Assembly: GCA_964577115.1 (NCBI GenBank) | Contig: CAZNXJ010000006.1 | Coordinates: forward strand, 62,001 to 126,000 | Length of the DNA stretch: 64,000 bases | Direction: 5' to 3' | Source of the DNA: CAZNXJ01 sp964577115 | GTDB taxonomy: Bacteria; Planctomycetota; Planctomycetia; Pirellulales; Pirellulaceae | Made by a program: the position numbers and the translations under genes | The notes under the pieces: model-generated | The model's database searches: none | Told to the model about the DNA's origin: nothing | Seen by the model: the letters and a program-made list of their open reading frames with translations, nothing else | In this document: piece by piece, positions 10,201 to 19,414 of the stretch | Layout: every line of letters starts with the position of its first letter | Position numbering within the stretch: the first letter of the stretch is position 1

Positions 10201-13200
10201 GTTTGGAGCAGCCTTGCTTGTAGTCTCGTGCCGCTCGTTCTGCTGATGATTGTCGCGATCGTTCGGGCGGCGAGCGGCGGTGGGGTCGCAGGCCCGTCGG
10301 ACAACGCGTGGCTGGGCCGACTTGCAGCTGAGGCGAATTACGGAATTCCGCTGATAATGATTCTGGCGGCCGTTCAGGTCCTGGCGTGGGATCGAGCTTC
10401 GCGGAGCTTTGCTCAAGCAGGTGGTGCGACGCTTCTGGTGCTCGTCGCCACCTGGGTGCTGGCCGCGACGTTCGCGCCGCTGGACTTCGACCGCGTACCT
10501 TGGATGACGCGCTACAGCCAATTGTCCGCGCTCGTTATGGCCCTCTATGGCGTTGGCTGGCGGATGCTCGAGGGCCGACTGGCTCGATTTCATGAGACTT
10601 CGCGCGGCGGCAGCCACATGATGGAGCTGACGTTTACGGTGGTTGCCCTGGCCACGGTCGCGGTGCCGGTGCTGGCGGCCATGGTCAACCTTGTTGCCGG
10701 GTTTGGCATCTCCGAAACGTGGGCTCTTGCACTCTCGCGACCGTTCGCCTGGCTGTCCGTCGCTGCCGGCTTGAGCTTTGTGAGCCTGGTCGTTGCGCAA
10801 GGCCCGGTGTGGCTGCGAGCGTGTCTGTCGGGACTTGGCCTGACGCTCTTTGTGGGGCTACTGTCCGCCGCCGCGGTGACGCGGTGGCCGCATTTGTCGT
10901 GGCCAGCGCCGCTGATCGTCTTTGCGGGACTGCTTGGTGCATCCGCCTTACAAATGGTTCTCGCGGCCATGCCTCGCAGGGCATTTCCGAAAGGTACGGA
11001 TACTCGAAAACTCCACATGGCGCGCGTCGCGACAACGGCCGCCATGCTTGTCGCTTCCTACGCGGCCTTGCTGCAATTCGCTGAGCAGCACCCCAGTCCA
11101 ACTCGCGAGTATTCCGTGGCGCTCACCGTGTTTGTCGTGGCAGCGCTCGCGGCAACGCTCATCCTCACGCGTTGGTTTAGCTATGCCGCGCTGACGGCCG
11201 TCTTTGTCGGGATACTTTTCATGGACACGATGCCGATTTCACTCGGCTCGCTCCGTCGATCGGACTTTTTGCTGCACGGCAACGTTGTCTTCTGCTGTTT
11301 GTGCGGAATCGCCTGCCGCATGATCGATTGGTGGGCACCTCGCCTGGCCCTGCGGCCGGTGCCGGAAACACGCTGGTCGGCCGCTCATCTGATGGTCGCA
11401 CCGCTGCTGACCTGGCTGGCCGCCGCCCTTGTTGCCTTCGCGACGCTGCTGCGCCTTGTTGACATTTCGACCGGCCCGCTTGTACGAGCCTCCGGCTGGG
11501 CGAGCCTGGTTGCGATCGCGAGTTTGCTCATCATTTCGCTCGGAGATCGCCAAGCGCGCGGGGGGCTCGTCCATCTTTATGTGCTCGGTCTGACCGCCAC
11601 CGTATTCTCGGTGCTACGGGCCGCGAGTGGTTCGGCGCTGCCGGCCTACCTGGGACTAGCGACGAGCGCCTACGTGGCGGCCGCAGCATGGTTGTGGCGA
11701 AATCAGTTTGGCTTGTGGAAATGGGCACGGCGCTACGGGATGGTTGCTCCGGATGCGGACGCGCAGATTACCGCTCGGTGGTTTCTCCCGGCCGAGCTGG
11801 GCATCGTCCTCGCGACCACCGTGCTTCAGCTGATGGTGCTGTTTGCATCCAGCGAGCGCGAGCTGCGCGTCGTGGCGGCGTTAACGCCGCTGATCGGGGC
11901 GATCGGCGTAGCCACGCTTTCGAGCGCGGCGAGCTCCGAGTGGCAGCGGCGCAGTTTGATCTGGAGTTCACTCGGGCTGTTTACGACGTTCTGCGTATAC
12001 AGCAGCTGGAGTGATCTCGCGCCGTCCACGGCGGCCGCCGTCTGGATTGCTCGGCTGATCCGCGTTTCTGTCGTAGGCGCTCTGTTGACGTTGCTCTACG
12101 GCCTGGTCGCTCAGCGCGCTGTTCGCCTTGACGCGGTCTGGCGATCGGTGCTCCAGCGCATGACGAGCATCGTTGCGGTTAGCGCGGTGGTCTGCCTGGT
12201 GCTTCTGCTGGCCCTCGAAGTCCGCACGTTTGTCGTGGAATCGCGAGTCATGATCTCGACGGTCGATGCGACGATCGTGGCCATCATGTTCCTCTTGATG
12301 CTTGCGGGACTCATCGCGACCGCGCTCTGGCCGGATTCTCCCGGCTCGACGATCTCGCTGCGCCGGCGGCAAGCGTACGTGTACGGCGCCGAACTGATTG
12401 GAGTTCTGTTGGGCGTCCACGTGGCGGTGGCGATGCCGTGGCTCATGCAACCCGCCTGGCGGCCTTACTGGCCGTATGGGCTCATGGCGTTGGCGTTTGC
12501 TGGCGTCGGAGCTGGAGAGCTGTTCGAGCGCCGCAAGTTGGCCGTGCTCGCCGAGCCCGTCTTGCGCACGGGGCTCGCGCTCCCGCTGATTCCGCTGGTC
12601 TTGATGTGGTTTCTCCGCACGCAAAGCGATTACGCGATTGTCGTCACGCTGGGCGGCTTGCTGTACCTGGTGATGAGCTTCACGCGCCGTTCGGTGCTCT
12701 ACCTTGCCGCGGCGGTGGCGTGCGGCAACCTCGCCATTTGGTCGTTGCTTGGCCGTCATGCCTCGTTCGAGTTCACCCAACATCCGCAGCTATGGCTCAT
12801 TCCACCCGCGCTGAGCGTCATGGCGGCAGCGTTCCTGTCTCGTGAGCGACTGACGCCTGCCCAGTTTTCCGCCGCGCTCTACGGCGGTGCTCTGGTGATC
12901 TACGTCAGCTCGACGATGGAGGTCTTCATGCACGGCATTGGCCAGCAGCTCTGGCCGCCGGTGCTCCTGATTGTGCTCGCGGTCATCGGCGTGCTGCTCG
13001 GCATCCTGCTACAGATCCGCGCCTTCCTGGTACTGGGAACCGCGTTCGTGTTCGTCGCGATGGTCAGCATGGTCATGCACGCGCAGCGCGTCTTTCACCA
13101 TGTCTGGCCGTGGTGGGCGTTCGGCATCGCCCTCGGCATCGGCATCCTCGTCTTCTTCGCCTTCTTCGAAAAAAGGCGGAGGAAAGTGGGGATGAGCGAA

Positions 13201-13206
13201 AGTTGA
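7243..13206 (+). CDS. Giant polytopic membrane protein of unknown function
   Basis: 1987 residues, one uninterrupted frame. Residues 1-35 contain one hydrophobic helix, followed by a short soluble segment with a SHOCT-like motif (QYQRGRMTAHQYTQARDIL, about 55-75). A long Pro/Ala-rich linker runs to about residue 185. The rest, from about 210, is almost continuous hydrophobic helices with short polar loops; I estimate several dozen transmembrane segments. AGGAG lies 9-10 nt before the ATG at 7243. The architecture recalls the large DUF2157/DUF2339-like membrane proteins of planctomycetes, but I cannot assign a family firmly. No transport or catalytic motif is seen. It appears monocistronic. 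Its two halves may be related by internal duplication, which I could not test. Confidence 0.8.
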   Translation: MFDFLFYLAIGLTFIAVVGHALWVTARTIFRALTGGYSGAFHRSQLDTVARYYEKQYQRGRMTAHQYTQARDILDAEYRALHIPPPPRYVFRKAEQPAAQRPEAPAVTAERPVEAVVVGDVRETASPRPSAPAAAPRSEPSYEAVWPADVGPPKKPRSLTIPPISPPPASQSPPDKPARSPFDFEDTPARPPRRPWSEVLQSFMQEKNIRWGELVSGILIVGSAVGLVVSLRRELQATIPYFPALLFMLITGAIHGAGLYSLKKWKLATTSRGMLTIGLLLIPLNLFAACLLARGSERPITDPAVLGAIALGLVGYTTMTFASARPLFRPENGWIVAGTVLGIAFWQIVLNRALEPGTTITTANVLLAPVTGLFIVGSSLFAWRQRHTDQADEQAARGLSLEQHLQGFGLMLFATLCALAMAAAALGSVPRLLDVCAPVLLPLASLGWLVPGWRLMQGRSVEWERFTGIALVFLGAFHVVLALVFAWPDPIPMFIAATIGAIVLGATAGVLAMPAMSSVAAAVGAFGMIVGLHFVAGSYNGPVASWPAQHGRVMMSVTTSVNCALVSALSILGSAGVTRRGGAWSEHARAVMPVGLAAAACSITVALIASFLATVGGSMTTASAVLVWHALLVLTAGMVWSERWLLRIGQGVLLVALLHITYFHPEWFAWWNTSRARPFVLTAIQVQLALVSLGALAAKIAPRFRVRESSAALLAGELAGTAGVLAVPTAVMALGANWTRAAALTADLSLVSVGLLAGNLVFGGLSWLRPLQFSLYASGAAGTCAVFLHLGDGHLWTNPRLVAWQLTTLAAIGGTWHGVAWAASRLGRPWLAAQRERLDVVVSSALSVVLFGWAVVACWPGILGEFGMLPEYLAKRVEFTWLNELAASNALWIPLGALVVCLMLGQTSAAARLMREALTVCGFAALVLVASQFADQLATASAMRWLLASGLLGFALAMLVGRSLWGRRELAPSDARPKPKVRAEAYVWSSLACSLVPLVLLMIVAIVRAASGGGVAGPSDNAWLGRLAAEANYGIPLIMILAAVQVLAWDRASRSFAQAGGATLLVLVATWVLAATFAPLDFDRVPWMTRYSQLSALVMALYGVGWRMLEGRLARFHETSRGGSHMMELTFTVVALATVAVPVLAAMVNLVAGFGISETWALALSRPFAWLSVAAGLSFVSLVVAQGPVWLRACLSGLGLTLFVGLLSAAAVTRWPHLSWPAPLIVFAGLLGASALQMVLAAMPRRAFPKGTDTRKLHMARVATTAAMLVASYAALLQFAEQHPSPTREYSVALTVFVVAALAATLILTRWFSYAALTAVFVGILFMDTMPISLGSLRRSDFLLHGNVVFCCLCGIACRMIDWWAPRLALRPVPETRWSAAHLMVAPLLTWLAAALVAFATLLRLVDISTGPLVRASGWASLVAIASLLIISLGDRQARGGLVHLYVLGLTATVFSVLRAASGSALPAYLGLATSAYVAAAAWLWRNQFGLWKWARRYGMVAPDADAQITARWFLPAELGIVLATTVLQLMVLFASSERELRVVAALTPLIGAIGVATLSSAASSEWQRRSLIWSSLGLFTTFCVYSSWSDLAPSTAAAVWIARLIRVSVVGALLTLLYGLVAQRAVRLDAVWRSVLQRMTSIVAVSAVVCLVLLLALEVRTFVVESRVMISTVDATIVAIMFLLMLAGLIATALWPDSPGSTISLRRRQAYVYGAELIGVLLGVHVAVAMPWLMQPAWRPYWPYGLMALAFAGVGAGELFERRKLAVLAEPVLRTGLALPLIPLVLMWFLRTQSDYAIVVTLGGLLYLVMSFTRRSVLYLAAAVACGNLAIWSLLGRHASFEFTQHPQLWLIPPALSVMAAAFLSRERLTPAQFSAALYGGALVIYVSSTMEVFMHGIGQQLWPPVLLIVLAVIGVLLGILLQIRAFLVLGTAFVFVAMVSMVMHAQRVFHHVWPWWAFGIALGIGILVFFAFFEKRRRKVGMSES

Positions 13207-13250
13207 AAGACGCCCGTGCAAACGTTGGATAGGAAGCGAAGCGGATCGGC

Positions 13251-16200
13251 TTACCGTTCCTGTCCCTTGTTTTGCTGCGCAGTTCGCGCGCTCGGCGGCG
13301 GACGATAGCCGAGGAAGGCGAACAGGTCGGCGATTTCCTCTTGCGTCAGATCCTCGAGCAATCCGTCCGGCATGGCGGAGCGATTCGAGGTACGTACCTC
13401 TTCGATGTCATCAGCCGGGATTTCGACTGTCGTTCCGTCGCTTTGCAGGATAGTAATCGAGTCACCCTGCGCGGATGCCATGCCGGTATAGGTCTTGCCG
13501 GCGGTTGTGACGACGATCTTGGTTGCGTACTGATCGGAGATCACGTGCGAGGGAAACATGATCGACTGCAAGGTTTCCTTGCGCGTGAAGCGGCGGGCGA
13601 GCGTCGTGAGATCCGGCCCGACTTGTTCGCCCGTGTTACCGACGCGGTGGCACTTGCTGCACTGCGCTTTGACGAACACTTTCGCGCCGCGGCTGGCCGA
13701 TGCGGTGTCGACTTTGTCGCTGGTGAGGTGAGCGAGCAGTTCGTCGAAATCCCAATTGCTGCCTTCGGGGCTGACCGGTGGGATGGCGGGCGGCATGTCC
13801 GGATACTTGGCGGCGAACCATTCCGACCAAGCTTCGAGACGCTGCGACAAATCGGCGTCGAGATCCGCCGGCTGTTCACCTGTCCAATACTCGATCAGTG
13901 CGAGCGCGTCTTCCGCGCCGTCGTTCTGAAGCCGGTAGCCGCAAAGAATTACCTGGCGGAGATACTCGCTTTCGGCGGGAGCCTTCGGCACGGTCAGTAG
14001 CTTCTGGAGGACTTCGCGCGCGGCGGGCCCGTCGAGCACAGCGAGGCTCTTTACCAGGTACGTCCAGTTCTCGCCGTCCGGCGCTTGCGCGAGTCCCATG
14101 GCGACAGCCGTCCGCCGTTCGGGGGATTCATCCCAGATGTCGCGCAGGTACTGCATGGACGCTTCATCCCCGCTGCGCGCGAGAACCGCGATCATGCCGA
14201 CTTGGAATGCCCTCGCGTTTTCGGGGCTGCCGGCCTGCGTGAGTCGGCGATCGACGGCGATGAGCTGCTCGCGCGTGGCATCATCCAGTTGATTCGGCAG
14301 TGTGTACAGCGCACCCAGCGCCGCGCTCGGCCACCGCTCGGCCCGCGCTAGCACTTGCGAACTTTCTTCGGGCGTCAGATTGCGCGCCACATCACGCGCG
14401 ATGTTGCGGAGGTAGTAGGCGTAGCTGCCGCCCCCTTCGGCCTGCTGAGCGGTCTCGTAGAACCCTAGCAACTCCAGCTTTTGTTCAGCCGTCAGGCCGC
14501 GCTGGAGGTAGCGCAGATGCGTGGCTAAATGCAGCTTTTCGATTTCGGGTACATCCGACCGCAGGTAGGCAAAGTAACGATCGACGGGACTTGTGACTTG
14601 CAGGTACACCAGCAGCCGCACTAGCTCGCGGTTCATCTGGTGGTGGCCGGCCGGGAACTCCTCGGCGAGCTGCTCGGCAAAGTCGCTCACCGCTTCCGGT
14701 TCGATATCACCGCGGTGCAGGGCCACTTGCGTGATGCGCAGCAGGTCAATGAAGTCGCGGTCGCTGACGAAACCCTGCATGATCTGCTGAGTTCGATCAA
14801 GGATCTCCAGTGCATTCTCGCGGCTCGGATCAACGACCATCAGCGCGAGCGCACCCTGGATGAAGACGCGGTGCTTGTCGGAAGCGAGCACCGTATCGCG
14901 CCACTCGTCGACGGGAAGCGTCTCCAGAAGCCGCCGCGCGGCCCAGGCTTCGTGGCGATCATCCGAGGCGATCAACTCCAGCACCTTGCCCACCGGCGCA
15001 TCCTGCCCGGCACGCGCTAACGCCTCGCAAGCGCGGCGGCGCACGTGTTGGTCGCGGTCGTCGAGCAGCTGGATGAGCTGCGCGTGTGTTTCGTCACTGT
15101 GATGAATGCCCATTAGCTCGGCGGCTTTGCCGCGGACGACCTCGCTCTGGTCGCCGGCCAGGGTGCAGAGCAGTTCGGGCGAGGGAGGCGGACCGAATAG
15201 TTGCATCAGATCGAGCGCCCGCGTGCGGTAGTGCGGCGGGTTCGCCGCACTCCGAGCGACGCCAACCAGCATCCGGCCCCACTGCGGGCCAAGCTCCTCC
15301 TTGACGGTGGCAATGCGCTGGCGAGCCCAGGCGCTCTGGAGCTGCGGCTGCCGAATGGCGGTGGTGATGCCTTGTCCCAGATCCTTGACGGCCTCGGGCA
15401 CCACGCCCTTCCAGGCGACGCGATACACGCCCCCGCCGGTCCCCCGGCCGCCCGTAATGAAGTACAGGGCGCCGTCCGGGCCAACGTCTAAGTCGGTGAC
15501 GTTCAGCGGCGAGCCTTCGACGAACACCTCACTGTTGGCCGTGAAGCTTGCCCCGTTCGGCCGCATCTTGACGGCGAGAATCCGCCCGCCGGTCCAGTCG
15601 GCGGTGAACAACACATTGTGATAGCGTTTCGGAAACGCGAAGTGCTCGTAGACCACGGCACCGGTCGGCGAGCCGCGACCGGTTTCCATCGTGGCGGGCA
15701 GGCTGTCCACATAGTAGTCCGGCCATTTGGACCAGCCGCTGCGCCAGCCGTACTCACCGCCTGGGACGGCATGAAAGATCATTGTTGGCCGATACCAGGG
15801 CGTGCCCTCGTCGGACTCCATGTCGGAATCGTGAAGGAACAACTCGCCTTCGCGGTTGAAGGCCAGATCGTACGAATTGCGGATGCCGCCGCAGTAGAGT
15901 TCGACGTGCTGCCCTTCCAGGTCCATGCGGATGATGCTTCCGCCAGGGGCGCGAACGCCTGCCGCATGCCCGGTTGGATCTTCATATCGCGGGCCGACCA
16001 GATCGCCTTCATAGTAGCCGTGATGCGGGCTGTGTTCGCTGAAGTCGGCATCCACCATAGCGTGATTGCCCACGATCACGTACAGCCAGCCGTCGGGCCC
16101 CAGCGCCAACCCGTGGGCTCCATGTTCGCCAGGTTGCCCTGTGAACCGTACTAGGGCTTCGACGTTGTCGACCAGGCCGTCCTGGTCATGGTCTTTGAGG

Positions 16201-17072
16201 CGATAGACTGCGGGTCCCTCGGGGCCGTCGGCGGTCACATAGACATCGCCATTCAGGGCAAGAATTCCTTGACAGTTTTTCACGTCCTCGCAGTACGTCC
16301 GGACGCTCCAGTTTCTCCCGCCGCGTTCCGGGTAAATCAGCAGCAGGGGACCCCCTTCGCGGCCTGCGAGAATCTGTCCGAGTTCGTTGAACGTCATTGT
16401 GATCAGCGAGCCCGTTTTTTCATCGTCGACGATGCGCCGAACTTCGAACTCGTCGGCCACGCTGAACCGTTCGGAGCGTTCGCGCTGGTCGCGCGCCACA
16501 TTGGGCTGCCGATCGAACGGAACGGTATCGCCCAGTGGTCCGAGCGACCGAGCTGCATCCCAGCGGCGATCGTTGTATAGCGAGGTGTTCCAAAGGGGCA
16601 GCGGGCGGAGATTCGTCCGCCACGAAGGATCGGTCGAGAAGGTGCGCCACTGCTGATCGCTGTCGCGAATCATCACGCGCGCGGCAAGCCCCGCCGTGCT
16701 GCCTCGCTGATTTACCACCTTCACGGCAATCGTGTTGGTGCCGCGGTCCAAAAAGCGGGTGATGTCATAGTCATCGAGCTTCTTGGACGACGTGCCTCGG
16801 CCGACAAGCCGGCCGTTCACGTAGAGCTCGTAGGAATCGTCTGCCCCGATGGTAATGCGGCCCTCAACCGGGTCGGTCAGTTCGAACACTTTCCGGAAAT
16901 GACAGGCGCCGATCGGCACGCTGTTCGGACGATGCTCGGGGGACCAAATCCACTGAGCTTCTTGACCGGTCGCTGTCCGTGGTGCAAGCCACATCAAACC
17001 GCCAAGCAGCCAGGCAGCAAGGATCGCTCGGGTTACGGCCAAGCGAGACGCCAGTTGTGTGTTGCGTTGCAT
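13251..17072 (-). CDS. Secreted dehydrogenase-like/HEAT-repeat/heme-binding protein (Pirellula type)
   Basis: About 1273 residues from the ATG at 17072, chosen because a good signal peptide follows at once (a basic start, then a hydrophobic core ending near PRTATGQ); the open frame extends 49 codons further upstream. Order of domains: a beta-sandwich with FELTDPVEGRITIGADD-type sequence (about 30-140, like the N-terminal domain of some glycosidases); a six-bladed glucose/sorbosone-dehydrogenase-like propeller (about 210-600, 'membrane-bound dehydrogenase, Pirellula type'); HEAT-like repeats (about 620-1070); and a C-terminal cytochrome-like domain with CSKCH at 1138-1142. The Cys pair and His predict covalent heme c. 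It is expected in the periplasm or on the cell surface, perhaps oxidising sugars; the substrate is unknown. The second copy at 29381-32368 lacks the sandwich domain. Confidence 0.88.
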   Translation of the reverse strand: MQRNTQLASRLAVTRAILAAWLLGGLMWLAPRTATGQEAQWIWSPEHRPNSVPIGACHFRKVFELTDPVEGRITIGADDSYELYVNGRLVGRGTSSKKLDDYDITRFLDRGTNTIAVKVVNQRGSTAGLAARVMIRDSDQQWRTFSTDPSWRTNLRPLPLWNTSLYNDRRWDAARSLGPLGDTVPFDRQPNVARDQRERSERFSVADEFEVRRIVDDEKTGSLITMTFNELGQILAGREGGPLLLIYPERGGRNWSVRTYCEDVKNCQGILALNGDVYVTADGPEGPAVYRLKDHDQDGLVDNVEALVRFTGQPGEHGAHGLALGPDGWLYVIVGNHAMVDADFSEHSPHHGYYEGDLVGPRYEDPTGHAAGVRAPGGSIIRMDLEGQHVELYCGGIRNSYDLAFNREGELFLHDSDMESDEGTPWYRPTMIFHAVPGGEYGWRSGWSKWPDYYVDSLPATMETGRGSPTGAVVYEHFAFPKRYHNVLFTADWTGGRILAVKMRPNGASFTANSEVFVEGSPLNVTDLDVGPDGALYFITGGRGTGGGVYRVAWKGVVPEAVKDLGQGITTAIRQPQLQSAWARQRIATVKEELGPQWGRMLVGVARSAANPPHYRTRALDLMQLFGPPPSPELLCTLAGDQSEVVRGKAAELMGIHHSDETHAQLIQLLDDRDQHVRRRACEALARAGQDAPVGKVLELIASDDRHEAWAARRLLETLPVDEWRDTVLASDKHRVFIQGALALMVVDPSRENALEILDRTQQIMQGFVSDRDFIDLLRITQVALHRGDIEPEAVSDFAEQLAEEFPAGHHQMNRELVRLLVYLQVTSPVDRYFAYLRSDVPEIEKLHLATHLRYLQRGLTAEQKLELLGFYETAQQAEGGGSYAYYLRNIARDVARNLTPEESSQVLARAERWPSAALGALYTLPNQLDDATREQLIAVDRRLTQAGSPENARAFQVGMIAVLARSGDEASMQYLRDIWDESPERRTAVAMGLAQAPDGENWTYLVKSLAVLDGPAAREVLQKLLTVPKAPAESEYLRQVILCGYRLQNDGAEDALALIEYWTGEQPADLDADLSQRLEAWSEWFAAKYPDMPPAIPPVSPEGSNWDFDELLAHLTSDKVDTASASRGAKVFVKAQCSKCHRVGNTGEQVGPDLTTLARRFTRKETLQSIMFPSHVISDQYATKIVVTTAGKTYTGMASAQGDSITILQSDGTTVEIPADDIEEVRTSNRSAMPDGLLEDLTQEEIADLFAFLGYRPPPSARTAQQNKGQER

Positions 17073-17551
17073 GATCGATCCCAATGTCGAAAGGCGGCTA
17101 GGGGCGGGAAGAGTACCAGCGAAGCGTGCCGCAAAGCAACAGCGATTCTGTTGGACCCGAGGAGCGGCCAGCAGATTAGGGGGAAGACGCCCCGGAACGG
17201 GGTTGGGGGCAGGCGGCATCTATTGATGCGCCGTGAGAGGCTGGATGGCGGCCGACGCGGAGGCGTGTGGCGATTAGGCATCGCGTTGTCGCTCTTCGGC
17301 AACTTCGACCGGACGGGCGCGGAGAGCTGCTGTGTGATGTAACTGGTTGAGCGGAAGCGAGTTGCAAAGCGGGTTGCCGGGCGGAGGGGGCAGTGGCCCG
17401 CGGCTTGCAAAACGTACTCGATCGTCTCCCTTGCCAAAAAGTCATGAGGCCTGCCGACGACCGTAAGCGAAGCCCGCGTCCCCTCGGGCTTCGCTCACGG
17501 CATCGCGCTTTCCCGGACGCCGAAACTTGCCCCCCTCGCACGAAGACGGAT
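17073..17551. other. Intergenic region between divergent genes
   Basis: 479 bases between the divergent dehydrogenase/heme gene and the unrecognised gene at 17552. It holds a long imperfect hairpin at 17461-17500 (listed separately). No convincing promoter or small gene is seen. Confidence 0.5.
17461..17500. repeat. Long imperfect palindrome (REP-like hairpin)
   Basis: Left arm 17461-17476 and right arm 17485-17500 pair over 16 positions with a single A-C mismatch (65 against 96) and an 8-nt loop. The core arms are AGCGAAGCCCG and CGGGCTTCGCT. There is no T-tract on either side, so an intrinsic terminator is unlikely. It sits about 50 nt before the start at 17552, within a likely leader. It could be a REP/BIME-type dispersed repeat or an RNA hairpin regulating the gene. 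Confidence 0.5.
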
Positions 17552-18466
17552 ATGCCTACACGTGGCCAAATGAATTCGCGTGAACTGGTCGAGCTGGCGG
17601 CGCTGGTCGTCAGCCAGGCCGGCGACTTGCTCCGGGCCGATCAGCCGCTGGACGAGCGGGTGCTCCAGGCCTACTGGTCGGCCTCGAAGTGCCGCCAACA
17701 GTGCTGGCACGCGGCGTTCAAGCGATACCACCAGTTAACCGGCGCGTCGGCCAGCGGCGATCTTACGGACGCCTGGCGCAACATTCGCGCAACCATCGAC
17801 GAGATCCTCGGGAGTGAAGTGCTGGCGCGCGTCTGGGCCGCCGTTCTCTGCGAGTTCGACCAGCGGCGCGGTGTCGTCGATGCCGGTCCCATCGTTCGCA
17901 ACGTGCTGGTCGGGCACCTCGAGGCACGCCACCGAGCGCTCAACGTGATGGTGTTCGGGCGGGGCGCAAGCATCGCCGAATCGGTACAGCTCAACCGAAT
18001 CCGCCGGCGCTACGAAGAATGGAACGACCTATTGCTCGGCGCGCTCCAAGCCCACTGCCAGGTGCGCGACTTTGCCGTGGAGCCACCGCGCGTGCAGCGC
18101 TTTGCAGCGGACTTGGCATTCCAGGGCGGCGACATTGCACTCGCTCCAGCCTGGCGATGGATCCTGGCCACGATGCGCAGTTCGTTCATGGAACAGGTTG
18201 TGACTCGCTCGCCGAACCCGGAACTCAATGCGCAAATCGCCGCCAGCGTGCTCGCGCTGCTCGGCCGTTCGCCCTTTGAACTCACGGATGTCGTTCGCTC
18301 GCCCTGGCTGCGGCGTTTCGAGTATGTGTCGAACGACACGTTTGGTGATGTCGCGGAACAGCTCTTCCGAGCCTATTCCAATCGGGGCAAAGACCTTGAT
18401 CGGACTCGCTTGCTGTCCGCGGGGGATGAAGCTATTCGCGGGGGCGAGTTTCGCTACTGGCGATGA
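17552..18466 (+). CDS. Unrecognised protein, mainly helical
   Basis: About 304 residues from the ATG at 17552; an ATG at 17570 and an upstream extension to 17393 are possible, and the start is uncertain. Not recognised. It has no signal peptide or membrane segment, is predicted mostly alpha-helical, and has many Arg, Trp and Ala residues, for example QAYWSASKCRQQCWHAAF near residue 36 and APAWRWILATMRSSFMEQV near 195. The codon pattern is that of a real gene. Its 3' end overlaps the convergent anti-sigma-like gene by 35 bp (18432-18466), so read-through could give antisense RNA to that gene. Probably a cytosolic planctomycete-specific protein. Confidence 0.6.
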   Translation: MPTRGQMNSRELVELAALVVSQAGDLLRADQPLDERVLQAYWSASKCRQQCWHAAFKRYHQLTGASASGDLTDAWRNIRATIDEILGSEVLARVWAAVLCEFDQRRGVVDAGPIVRNVLVGHLEARHRALNVMVFGRGASIAESVQLNRIRRRYEEWNDLLLGALQAHCQVRDFAVEPPRVQRFAADLAFQGGDIALAPAWRWILATMRSSFMEQVVTRSPNPELNAQIAASVLALLGRSPFELTDVVRSPWLRRFEYVSNDTFGDVAEQLFRAYSNRGKDLDRTRLLSAGDEAIRGGEFRYWR

Positions 18467-19409
18467 CGCTGTCGTCACGGCCGAGCCCGCGGGCGATCTG
18501 ACCGTCGTGATTGAGAAAGGCGTGATCCGAGCGTCCGTTTTCGCCGATCGGGATCGTGCTGCCTCGTAGGAACACGACGCGAGCGTCTTCGAAGAGCACG
18601 TTCATACCTTGGCCGCCGTGATTGCCGCCGATCATCGAGGGGCGGCTGGGATCGGGAGCATCGGTCATCACGAGGATTGTCGAACCGCGCGGCACACGCG
18701 GCGCGCGATAAGTGCGGCCGTCCCAGTAGCCGATGTTGTAGCCGTAACTGCCTCCCGCAATGCGCTGGAGGTTGGTTAGCGTAGCGCCGGTGGCGGCGAG
18801 TACCTCTTCGACGCGCGGGATGCGGAACTCGATTTCGCCCCGCGGCCAATTTGCACCGGGGCAGAGGAGCACGCGGTAGTCGGTGAGCAGGTCGGCTTGC
18901 CGCAGCGAGACGGCGTAGTAACCGGCAAAGGCGGCGGGGCCGTCGTTGGGAATGGCGGGCGCCGAATGGTAGGTGTCGTCATAGGCGGCTAGAGCGAATC
19001 CCGCTTGTCGCAGGTTATCCGCGCACATCGTGCGCCGCGCCAGCTCGCGACTCTTCAAAATCGCCGGGAAGAACAGTAACGATAGAGCGACACAGATTCC
19101 GGCGGCGACGACGACGTCCAGCAGGGACGCACTGTGTACGCTGGCAAATTGGTCCACCAAGGGAGGAGCGGGAGCGGGAACGCGCGCGTTTTCGGCGGCC
19201 GCGACGAGCCGGCAGGTGCGGCTGGCCAAATCCGCAGGTGGCTCAAATTCCTCGCGCAGCTCCTCCAGAGGCTCAAGCATTTGACGGAGCTGTTCGAGTT
19301 CCTCGCGCAGTTGCGGGTTGGCTTCCAGCTCTCGCTGGACGGCTCGCTGTTCGGCTTCGTCAAGCGCGCCGAGCAGGTAACCGAGCAATTGTTCGCGGTG
19401 GCGACTCAC
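18432..19409 (-). CDS. Membrane anti-sigma-like protein with a DUF1559-like extracytoplasmic domain
   Basis: 325 residues, GTG start at 19409. Residues 5-60 (LLGYLLGALDEAEQRAV and following acidic helices) look like the N-terminal sigma-binding region of anti-sigma factors, without a zinc HxxxCxxC motif. One transmembrane helix follows (about 95-118). The remainder resembles planctomycete DUF1559 prepilin-like proteins: MCADNLRQAGFALAAYDDTYHSAPA just after the helix, and a late GGNHGGQGMNVLFEDARV segment where family members carry a glycine-rich H-x-DG region. It lies 73 bp downstream of an ECF sigma gene on the same strand and is presumably its antagonist, with the outer domain as sensor. 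The sigma and DUF1559 parts being joined in one chain is unusual. Confidence 0.8.
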   Translation of the reverse strand: MSRHREQLLGYLLGALDEAEQRAVQRELEANPQLREELEQLRQMLEPLEELREEFEPPADLASRTCRLVAAAENARVPAPAPPLVDQFASVHSASLLDVVVAAGICVALSLLFFPAILKSRELARRTMCADNLRQAGFALAAYDDTYHSAPAIPNDGPAAFAGYYAVSLRQADLLTDYRVLLCPGANWPRGEIEFRIPRVEEVLAATGATLTNLQRIAGGSYGYNIGYWDGRTYRAPRVPRGSTILVMTDAPDPSRPSMIGGNHGGQGMNVLFEDARVVFLRGSTIPIGENGRSDHAFLNHDGQIARGLGRDDSVIASSETRPRE

Positions 19410-19414
19410 GGCTG

